Positions 1-5,101 of a DNA stretch of 6,630 nucleotides are shown piece after piece (the stretch's first letter is position 1; every line of letters begins with the position of its first letter). The position numbers were made by a program, and so were the translations under genes. The stretch comes from Candidatus Neomicrothrix sp. UBA2110 (GTDB taxonomy: Bacteria; Actinomycetota; Acidimicrobiia; Acidimicrobiales; Poriferisodalaceae), in the NCBI GenBank assembly GCA_002331465.1, contig DCYM01000175.1:1-6630 (forward strand), given 5' to 3'. The notes below the pieces were generated by a model. The model was not told the DNA's origin. It saw only the letters and a program-made list of their open reading frames with translations, and made no database searches.

Positions 1-876
1 TCTCATATGCCAGCCAACATCATCGTGCTTGGCTCCGCGTATCAGAGTGGCGTGGTACCGATTAGTGCTTTCGCTATCGAACGAGCGATCGAACTCAACG
101 GCGTAGCAGTTGAAATGAACATTCAAGCATTCAGAATCGGCCGACAGATCGTCATTGAGCCTGACTTCGTTGACGCGTTAGGAATTGAGAGAGTCGGGAA
201 AGTGGGTCGCGAAGCCAAGGTGTCGGCAGCAGTTGAGGCTCTTGTTCAATCCGTGCCAAGTCCTTCAGAAGAACTTGAGCGGCTCCTGAGGATCAGAGCA
301 GCGGATCTGGTGGCCTACCAGAACACCAGGTATGCGCAAAAGTACGTAGAGAGCGTGAGCCAGATTAGATCCGCTGAAGCGGCGTTAGGCGACGACACTC
401 GTTTGTCGGAAACTTATGCCCGTTACCTCTACAAGCTGATGGCCTACAAAGATGAATATGAAGTGGCGCGACTCCATCGATCCAAAGAGTTTCACGACGC
501 TATTCACGAACAGTTTGGTGATGGAAGCAAGGTCACCTACAAGCTCCACCCACCGTCAATGAGGCGGCTTGGGTTAGACCAAAAAATAGGGCTGGGTCGA
601 TCGGGCGATGTCGCCTTCGGAGTGTTGCGGAGAATGAAATTCTTGCGTGGAACACCGTTGGATTTATTTGGGAACACCGCTCACCGGAAGATGGAACGGG
701 CCTTAGTCGGGGAGTACCAAGAAATGATCGAACAGCTGCTCACTGACCTGCGCCCCGAAACTTACGACAAGGCCCTAGAGGTGGCTGAGTTGCCCGACAT
801 GATTCGCGGATATGAGGAAATCAAAGAAGCCAATGTGGAGAAATTCCGACAGGCTGCAAAAGCTCTAATCGGTTAA
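1..876 (+). CDS. Indolepyruvate ferredoxin oxidoreductase family protein, C-terminal part (5' truncated by window edge)
   Basis: The reading frame is open to base 1, so the ATG at position 7 is internal and only the last ~291 residues are visible. Enzymes of this family oxidatively decarboxylate aryl- or branched-chain 2-oxo acids to acyl-CoA, passing electrons to ferredoxin; the single-chain form is usually well over 1,000 residues. From the family: the first ~50 visible residues are the end of the 2-oxoacid:ferredoxin oxidoreductase gamma-type domain (seen: NIIVLGSAYQSG, then AIELNGVAVEMNIQAFRIGR). The rest is the conserved C-terminal domain of fused enzymes, with hallmarks RYLYKLMAYKDEYEVARLH, a K-HPP segment, FLRGTPLDLFG and the closing LPDMIRGYEEIKEANV. 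The TPP and 4Fe-4S domains would lie upstream, out of sight. The substrate cannot be told from this fragment. It ends in TAA, 185 bp before cbs, so it is probably a separate transcription unit. Family assignment is firm; exact function is inferred. Confidence 0.88.
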   Translation, partial: SHMPANIIVLGSAYQSGVVPISAFAIERAIELNGVAVEMNIQAFRIGRQIVIEPDFVDALGIERVGKVGREAKVSAAVEALVQSVPSPSEELERLLRIRAADLVAYQNTRYAQKYVESVSQIRSAEAALGDDTRLSETYARYLYKLMAYKDEYEVARLHRSKEFHDAIHEQFGDGSKVTYKLHPPSMRRLGLDQKIGLGRSGDVAFGVLRRMKFLRGTPLDLFGNTAHRKMERALVGEYQEMIEQLLTDLRPETYDKALEVAELPDMIRGYEEIKEANVEKFRQAAKALIG

Positions 877-991
877 GAGATATCCGCCGATACAGCCATG
901 ACTTCGTCTGCGATGGTTGGTCCCACGTTTTTGGGGTCCGATCGTGAGTGTGGGCATTAATGCGGTTAGCGTTTCATCCATTGAAGCGGTC

Positions 992-1020
992 ATGACGTCA
1001 CGCCAGCCGAGATGTAAATA
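992..1020 (+). promoter_or_regulatory. Weak candidate promoter upstream of cbs
   Basis: The gap 877-1061 contains no convincing gene. ATGACG (992-997) matches the -35 consensus at four of six positions, and TAAATA (1015-1020) follows after a 17-bp spacer, matching the -10 consensus at three of six. The -35 overlaps an 8-bp perfect palindrome, TGACGTCA (993-1000), a possible operator for an unknown regulator. A competing reading is a leaderless start, with CACACT (1050-1055) as the -10, six bases before the cbs ATG. No SAM or other sulfur riboswitch fold was recognised here. Both promoter readings are inference from short matches. Confidence 0.25.
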
Positions 1021-1061
1021 TCGAGTGTGTAAAGCGGGCGCAGAACGACCACACTGGACCC

Positions 1062-2459
1062 ATGAATATCCCCGAACTGGATGTTGCTGAATCAATACTT
1101 GATCTGATTGGTAACACACCGATGGTGCAACTGCCTCGAGTGGGCGCAGGGCTGCCATGTCCAGTTGTCGCGAAACTCGAAACCACCAATCCTGGTGGAA
1201 GTTCAAAGGATCGCCCAGCTGTCACGATGATTGACGAAGCTGAGAAGGCCGGGCTACTGAAGCCGGGTGGAACGATCATTGAACCAACCTCGGGTAACAC
1301 GGGTGTGGGCCTCGCCATCGTTGCCGCGCAGCGGGGATACAAATGCCTGTTCGTACTGACTGACAAAGTCAGCAGCGAAAAAGTGAGTCTGTTGGAGGCC
1401 TACGGCGCTGAAGTTGTTGTGTGCCCCGTAGGGGTTGCCCCGGATGATCCACGCTCCTACTACTCAACAGCTGAACGGCTGGTGAACGAAGTCCCCAACG
1501 CGTATCGACCGAACCAGTATCGCAATCAGGCAAACCCGAAAGCCCACTATGAGTCGACCGGGCCCGAAATATGGGAACAGACAAAAGGCAAGGTCACACA
1601 TTTTGTTGCTGGGGCGGGAACCGGCGGCACCATCACCGGGGTCGGAAGATTCTTGAAAGAGCAAAGCTCAACAGTGCAAATAATTGCTGCGGATCCAACG
1701 AACTCGGTCTACTCAGGAGGTGATGGGCGGCCATATTTGGTTGAAGGCGTAGGCGAAGATTTTTGGCCTGATACGTATGACCCCAAAGTGGTCGACACAA
1801 CCATTGCGATCAGTGACGCCGAGTCATTTGCTATGGCCCATCGCGTGACCAAAGAAGAAGGCATTCTGATTGGTGGTTCGGGCGGAACAGCAGTTGCCGC
1901 GGCCCTGCAGATAGCCGAAGGGCTTACTGCTGACGACTTGGTAGTAGTGCTCATCCCCGACAGTGGAAGGGGCTACCTGAGCAAGGTTTTCGATAAAAAC
2001 TGGATGATCAAGATGGGGTTTACGAAGCAAGAAGGCTTAATCGTGGCGGACTTAATCAAGGAAAAAGCCCACGAAAAATTGGGGCTGACGTATGTGAACC
2101 CCGAAGCAACTGTTCGCGAGGCTGTGGAACTCATGGGAGCGTTGGATCTCTCACATATTCCCGTCGCTAGGGGTGAGATGCCCCTAGCTGCTGCGGAGGT
2201 AATCGGTTCGCTATCGGAAGATTCCTTGAGGGAGAAGTCCTTTAAGGCAAATGGCATTCTCGACCGTGCAGTTGAAGAACTCATGGACCAACCGTTACCC
2301 GTCGTTGGCGTCGGCGAAGCGGTAGACGCTGTTGCTCACAAACTTGAACAGTCTCCGGTAGTTCTCGTGCTTGATGCCGGCAAGCCGCATACCTTGTTGA
2401 CGCGTGCAGAAGTACTGCAGTCTTTTTCTGGCAACCTTGCGGAGGTGCAGCCGAAATGA
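1062..2459 (+). CDS. cbs: Cystathionine beta-synthase (PLP enzyme with C-terminal CBS-domain pair)
   Basis: This cytoplasmic enzyme condenses homocysteine with serine to give cystathionine, the first step of reverse transsulfuration. It has 465 residues, the usual length for actinobacterial Cbs. Residues ~10-315 form the fold-type II PLP domain. The Schiff-base lysine is K49 in NPGGSSKDRPA, the substrate loop is TSGNTG (76-81), the PLP-phosphate loop is GAGTGGT (184-190), and S301 in PDSGRGYLSK should sit by the pyridine nitrogen. The segment VEGVGEDF (227-234) favours Cbs over cysteine synthase. Residues ~325-380 and ~399-455 form two CBS motifs (Bateman module), a site for S-adenosylmethionine or other adenosyl ligands in relatives. 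The N-terminal heme domain of animal enzymes is absent. ATG 1062 is the only ATG/GTG/TTG in frame after the upstream TGA at 993, and it lacks a clear SD, so translation may be leaderless. It overlaps the next gene by 4 bp. O-acetylserine sulfhydrylase activity cannot be excluded. Confidence 0.93.
   Translation: MNIPELDVAESILDLIGNTPMVQLPRVGAGLPCPVVAKLETTNPGGSSKDRPAVTMIDEAEKAGLLKPGGTIIEPTSGNTGVGLAIVAAQRGYKCLFVLTDKVSSEKVSLLEAYGAEVVVCPVGVAPDDPRSYYSTAERLVNEVPNAYRPNQYRNQANPKAHYESTGPEIWEQTKGKVTHFVAGAGTGGTITGVGRFLKEQSSTVQIIAADPTNSVYSGGDGRPYLVEGVGEDFWPDTYDPKVVDTTIAISDAESFAMAHRVTKEEGILIGGSGGTAVAAALQIAEGLTADDLVVVLIPDSGRGYLSKVFDKNWMIKMGFTKQEGLIVADLIKEKAHEKLGLTYVNPEATVREAVELMGALDLSHIPVARGEMPLAAAEVIGSLSEDSLREKSFKANGILDRAVEELMDQPLPVVGVGEAVDAVAHKLEQSPVVLVLDAGKPHTLLTRAEVLQSFSGNLAEVQPK
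2441..2446 (+). promoter_or_regulatory. Ribosome binding site of the cystathionine gamma-synthase/lyase gene, inside the cbs 3' end
   Basis: GGAGGT lies nine bases before ATG 2456 and twelve before a second in-frame ATG at 2459. The spacing favours 2456, whose A-T-G-A overlaps the cbs stop TGA (2457-2459). This stop-start overlap suggests translational coupling between the two genes. Confidence 0.7.
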
Positions 2460-3646
2460 TGGGCGGCGACCCCCTCCTCTCAGGCTTCGAGGATCCAGAA
2501 GAATATGGATTTGAGACTCGCGCTATCAGAGCGGGGCAGCCTCACGACCAGCGAACCGGTGGCGTAGTTACACCAATCGCTATGTCGACCACTTTTGCTC
2601 AGGAAGCTCCAGGCTCACCTAAACACGGGTATGAATACTCACGAACTGGAAATCCCACGCGTCATGCGTATGAAGCTTGTGTCGCGTCGCTTGAAAGGGC
2701 CAAGTACGGCTTCGCGTTCGCGAGCGGCCTTGCAGCGGAAGACGCACTGCTCCGCCAGTTGACGCCAGGGTCTCAGATTCTGCTTGGCAATGACGCGTAT
2801 GGCGGCACCTTTCGTTTAATCGACCAGATCCATGGGAAAAAATCCGGCGTTGGTAACGCCGCTGTTGACCTCACCGATCCTGACCAAATTAAAGAGGTAT
2901 GGAACCCTGATTGTCGGATGGTCTGGCTTGAGACTCCTACGAACCCCATGCTCTCAGTTTTTGACATACAGGCGATTTCAGAAGTCGTTCACGAATTAGG
3001 TGGACTGGTCGTCGTCGACAACACCTTCGCGACCCCTTACCTGCAACAACCGTTAATGTTGGGAGCGGATGCCGTCGTACATTCTGCAACAAAGTACATA
3101 GGTGGACATAGCGACGTAGTCGGTGGATTCATTGCTACCAACCATGACACTCTCGCTGAAGACTTGGTGTTTCTGCAGAATGCGGTGGGCGCTATCCCCA
3201 GTCCTTTCGATTGCTATCTTGCGTTGCGTGGATTGAAGACGTTGGCGGTTCGAATGGATCGGCACTGCGAAAACGCGAAGAGCATCGTCTCGGTTCTCAG
3301 GGAGCATGTCTCGGTGAGCGAAGTGCTCTACCCAGGACTCGAAGAACATCCAGGTCATGAGATTGCGACAAGACAAATGAGTGACTTCGGCGGGATGGTG
3401 AGCTTTCGCCTTACCGGAGGACAAGCTGCCGCTGAGCGGGTCGTAACGAGCACCAAAGTCTTCACCCTCGCAGAATCACTTGGGGCAGTTGAATCATTGA
3501 TTGAGCATCCCGGCGTAATGACACACCTCTCAGTAGCTGGTTCGGCACTGGAGGTGCCCGATGACCTCGTACGAATCTCGGTAGGCATCGAATCGACCGA
3601 TGACTTAGTTGACGATCTCCTTCAGGCCTTGGATCAGGCGGATTAA
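2456..3646 (+). CDS. metB: Cystathionine gamma-synthase / gamma-lyase (Cys/Met metabolism PLP enzyme)
   Basis: This is a 396-residue fold-type I PLP enzyme of the Cys/Met metabolism family. Family members either join O-succinyl/acetyl-homoserine and cysteine into cystathionine (MetB) or split cystathionine to cysteine, 2-oxobutyrate and ammonia (gamma-lyase). Visible residues: Y61 and R63 in YSRTGNPT (cofactor phosphate contact from the neighbouring subunit), SGLAA (90-94), the ring-stacking Y115 in DAYGGT, D188 in VVDNTFATP, the Schiff-base lysine K213 in SATKYIGGHSDVVGG, and the C-terminal ESLGAVESLIEHPGVMTH with R373 in VRISVGIE as the likely carboxylate-binding arginine. E340 is shared by synthases and lyases and does not discriminate. 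The neighbour is cbs, and the pair would make a complete reverse transsulfuration route (homocysteine to cysteine) if this enzyme works as a lyase. The sequence resembles proteins annotated MetB in mycobacteria, so the symbol is a family label, not proof of direction. Confidence 0.9.
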   Translation: MMGGDPLLSGFEDPEEYGFETRAIRAGQPHDQRTGGVVTPIAMSTTFAQEAPGSPKHGYEYSRTGNPTRHAYEACVASLERAKYGFAFASGLAAEDALLRQLTPGSQILLGNDAYGGTFRLIDQIHGKKSGVGNAAVDLTDPDQIKEVWNPDCRMVWLETPTNPMLSVFDIQAISEVVHELGGLVVVDNTFATPYLQQPLMLGADAVVHSATKYIGGHSDVVGGFIATNHDTLAEDLVFLQNAVGAIPSPFDCYLALRGLKTLAVRMDRHCENAKSIVSVLREHVSVSEVLYPGLEEHPGHEIATRQMSDFGGMVSFRLTGGQAAAERVVTSTKVFTLAESLGAVESLIEHPGVMTHLSVAGSALEVPDDLVRISVGIESTDDLVDDLLQALDQAD

Positions 3647-3666
3647 CTTCTCGAAGCCAGAGGACA

Positions 3667-3680
3667 ACAGTTCACACTGT
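3667..3680. repeat. Small inverted repeat ACAGT-TCAC-ACTGT after metB
   Basis: A perfect 5-bp inverted repeat with a 4-base loop lies 21 bases past the metB stop codon. It is too short and has no T-run, so it is a weak terminator at best. It abuts the GlnR box and could be part of the regulatory region of amtB. The role is unknown. Confidence 0.25.
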
Positions 3681-3681
3681 C

Positions 3682-3697
3682 GTAACACGAATGAAAC
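3682..3697 (+). promoter_or_regulatory. GlnR box (nitrogen-regulator operator) upstream of amtB
   Basis: GTAAC (3682-3686), six bases, then GAAAC (3693-3697) is a full match to the actinobacterial GlnR half-site pair GTnAC-n6-GAAAC. A second pair in the same 11-base phase would fall at 3704 and 3715: CTGAC there fits GTnAC at all but the first base, while TATCT does not resemble GAAAC. The centre of the good pair is about 42 bp upstream of the start point predicted from the -10 at 3719, a normal place for an activator. The AmtR box of corynebacteria, a different motif, is not seen. GlnR control of amtB is well known in Streptomyces; here it is inferred, and no glnR gene is in the window. Confidence 0.65.
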
Positions 3698-3718
3698 TGT
3701 CCGCTGACGCTCGTTATC

Positions 3719-3724
3719 TAATCT
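3719..3724 (+). promoter_or_regulatory. -10 element of the amtB promoter
   Basis: TAATCT fits the actinobacterial -10 pattern TAnnnT and would place the transcript start near 3731, giving a leader of about 40 bases before the ATG. No good -35 hexamer stands 16-18 bp upstream. That is expected if the promoter depends on an activator bound at the GlnR box. Confidence 0.45.
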
Positions 3725-3735
3725 TCCCTACACAA

Positions 3736-3754
3736 GCGGGATCTCAGTGCCCGC
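3736..3754 (+). other. Short GC-rich hairpin in the amtB leader
   Basis: GCGGG (3736-3740) and CCCGC (3750-3754) are perfect inverted arms around a 9-base loop. It would lie near the 5' end of the predicted amtB mRNA and stop two bases before the SD. It also buries the alternative GTG at 3747. It could affect message stability or translation, but a 5-bp stem is little evidence. Confidence 0.3.
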
Positions 3755-3756
3755 GC

Positions 3757-3763
3757 GGAAGGA
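3757..3763 (+). promoter_or_regulatory. Ribosome binding site that sets the amtB start
   Basis: GGAAGGA stands seven bases before ATG 3771. The upstream in-frame GTG at 3747 has no SD, and the eight residues it would add (MPARKEKP) are not part of the transporter family's usual N-terminus, so 3771 is preferred. Confidence 0.75.
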
Positions 3764-3770
3764 AAAGCCG

Positions 3771-5000
3771 ATGGAAGGCAATACTGCCTGGATCTTGACT
3801 TCAGCTGCTCTGGTGCTCTTTATGGTGCCAGGTCTCGCCCTCTTCTACGGAGGAATGGTCAGAGCCAAAAATGCGCTCAACATGTTGAACATGAACATGT
3901 GGTGTTTAGGAATAGTGCCCGTTGTGTGGGTGCTGCTGGGTTGGAGTCTGGCATCAGGGGACAGTGGGCGTTCCTGGTTAGGAGACCTGAGTGTCGTCGG
4001 ATTAAAGGGCGTCCACGATGTCGAAGGTTTGGCGAGCTTCGCGTTCCTTATGACTTTCGCATGCATCACACCAGCTCTGATTTCTGGCGCAGTAGCGGAC
4101 CGCATGAAATTCTCGGCCTGGATGGTATTCGTGCCCATCTGGTCACTAGTTGTTTACGCTCCAGTCGTCTACTGGATCTATGGAGCCGACGGCTGGATCT
4201 TCAATTTGCCGGCTCATGACTTCGCAGGCGGCACAGCTATCCACGTCAACGCTGGTGCGGCAGCATTAGCGCTTGCAATTGTCTTAGGGAAGAGGTCAGG
4301 CTGGCCGCAGAATCGACCGGCGCCCCACAACGTGCCGTTTGTGATGCTTGGTGCGGGAATTCTTTGGTTCGGTTGGTTCGGTTTCAACGCCGGCTCAGCG
4401 CTCGCAGCAAATGGCGTTGCGGCTCAGGCCTTCGTGAATACTTTCCTCGCAGCTGCGGCGGGCATGGTTGCCTGGATGCTCGTCGAATTAGCTAAGACCG
4501 GTAAGGCAAGCACCATCGGAATGGCATCGGGCGTAGTTGCGGCGTTAGTTGCCATCACTCCGGCCGCTGGTTTTGTAGGTTCCATGCACTCACTCGTGTT
4601 CGGAGCTGCCGCCGGTGTGATCTGCTTCTATGCAATCGAAGCCAAGTTCCGTCTTGGCTTCGACGACAGCCTTGATGTCGTGGGTATCCACCTTGTTGGC
4701 GGAGCTGTTGGTGGCATCCTCCTGGGCTTCATGGCTGATTCCTCAGCGGTCCCCGGTGGTGATTTCATCGATGGGGTCTTCTTCGGTGGTGGGGTGTTGC
4801 TATGGAACCAGATCCTCTCAATCGTGGCCGTAGCCTCCTTTTCGTTCGTTGCGACCTTCATTATCGCCAAGGTGTTGGACAAAGCCATTGGCCTTAGGGT
4901 CTCGGAAAGCACCGAGATGGCCGGACTTGATGTCAGCGACCACGGTGAAGCCGCTTACGTGATCGACGGAGGTGAAGCCGCTTACGAGATCGACGGATAG
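3771..5000 (+). CDS. amtB: Ammonium transporter, Amt/MEP/Rh family
   Basis: A 409-residue integral membrane protein that imports ammonium as a homotrimer; the family fold has 11 membrane helices, and hydrophobic segments fill residues ~5-375. The start MEGNTAWILTSAALVL is typical. Functional residues, matched to E. coli AmtB by motif: D150 in HDFAGG and F96 in TFACIT at the outer recruitment site and gate, the twin histidines H158 (GTAIHVNAG) and H307 (VVGIHLVGG) in the pore, and F205 and S209 in WFGFNAGS. The cytoplasmic tail follows residue ~376 and holds the GLDVSDHGEAAY motif, the region that contacts PII protein in relatives. The tail is lengthened by a 9-residue duplication (see 4944-4997). 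A GlnR box, -10 and SD precede it, so induction under nitrogen limitation is likely. Unusually for actinobacteria, no glnK or glnD follows. Methylammonium or other amine transport cannot be ruled out. Confidence 0.94.
   Translation: MEGNTAWILTSAALVLFMVPGLALFYGGMVRAKNALNMLNMNMWCLGIVPVVWVLLGWSLASGDSGRSWLGDLSVVGLKGVHDVEGLASFAFLMTFACITPALISGAVADRMKFSAWMVFVPIWSLVVYAPVVYWIYGADGWIFNLPAHDFAGGTAIHVNAGAAALALAIVLGKRSGWPQNRPAPHNVPFVMLGAGILWFGWFGFNAGSALAANGVAAQAFVNTFLAAAAGMVAWMLVELAKTGKASTIGMASGVVAALVAITPAAGFVGSMHSLVFGAAAGVICFYAIEAKFRLGFDDSLDVVGIHLVGGAVGGILLGFMADSSAVPGGDFIDGVFFGGGVLLWNQILSIVAVASFSFVATFIIAKVLDKAIGLRVSESTEMAGLDVSDHGEAAYVIDGGEAAYEIDG
4944..4997 (+). repeat. 27-bp tandem duplication at the 3' end of amtB
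   Basis: Two adjacent 27-base units, 4944-4970 and 4971-4997, are identical except for one base (GTG versus GAG codon). They encode GEAAYVIDG followed by GEAAYEIDG, directly before the TAG stop. Because 27 is divisible by three, the frame is kept. The near identity implies a recent in-frame duplication of the tail motif. Confidence 0.9.
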
Positions 5001-5051
5001 CGCAACAAACAACTAGTTCACGTACCTCCTTTGGGTATCGATATTCCAACA

Positions 5052-5089
5052 AGCGAGTCTGCATCGGTGAGAACTGGTGCAGACTTGCT
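5052..5089 (+). other. 17-bp stem-loop with GAGA tetraloop between amtB and the phosphatase gene
   Basis: Arms 5052-5068 and 5073-5089 pair without a gap around the loop GAGA (5069-5072), a GNRA-type tetraloop. Fourteen pairs are Watson-Crick and three are G-U (5055-5086, 5064-5077, 5066-5075). Those three would be A-C mismatches in a minus-strand RNA, which favours function in a + strand transcript. It begins 51 bases past the amtB stop and has no U-tract. It may be a U-less actinobacterial terminator for amtB, an mRNA 3'-end stabiliser, or a leader element or operator for the next gene, since its right arm reaches the putative -10. Confidence 0.7.
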
Positions 5090-5094
5090 ACGTT
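5067..5094 (+). promoter_or_regulatory. Candidate promoter for a leaderless phosphatase transcript
   Basis: GTGAGA (5067-5072) matches the -35 consensus at four of six positions. A 16-bp spacer and TACGTT (5089-5094, pattern TAnnnT) follow, and the GTG at 5102 begins seven bases later, at the expected +1. There is no SD before the GTG. This is the arrangement of leaderless genes common in actinobacteria. It overlaps the stem-loop at 5052-5089, so the two readings interact. Confidence 0.45.
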
Positions 5095-5101
5095 GCAGCC
5101 C

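Noticed and set aside
1..876. Treating ATG 7 as the true start of a 289-residue protein
   Set aside because: The frame is open to the left edge, and the first visible residues match the interior of the gamma-type domain of a much longer enzyme.
922..935. CCCA-n6-TGGG as a terminator of the oxidoreductase gene
   Set aside because: A 4-bp stem whose only T-run is in the loop is too weak to call.
877..1061. SAM-type or other sulfur riboswitch before cbs
   Set aside because: I could find no long paired helices or conserved core; only short, weak inverted repeats such as ATCGG (868-872) with CCGAT (887-891).
865..1206. Minus-strand open frame of 113 codons spanning the gap before cbs
   Set aside because: Most of it is antisense to cbs or the gap, the product shows no recognisable motif, and composition is not protein-like. 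The same holds for the minus-strand frame at 998-1366.
3053..3424. Minus-strand open frame of 123 codons inside metB
   Set aside because: It is antisense to the conserved PLP-lysine region and shows no family resemblance.
3747..3770. GTG 3747 as the amtB start
   Set aside because: No SD precedes it, it lies in a possible leader hairpin, and family members start near GNTAW, matching ATG 3771 with its well-spaced SD.
3899..4219. Plus-strand open frame of 106 codons inside amtB
   Set aside because: It lies wholly within a strongly conserved transporter gene in another frame, and its product is Arg/Ser-rich with no known fold. It is a shadow frame.
4818..5012. Minus-strand 64-codon frame with a perfect SD upstream
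   Set aside because: As a gene it is rejected: TTG start, SD spacing of 11 bases is long, and the product largely mirrors the amtB end including its repeat. The SD-like sequence itself is kept as a low-interest finding.
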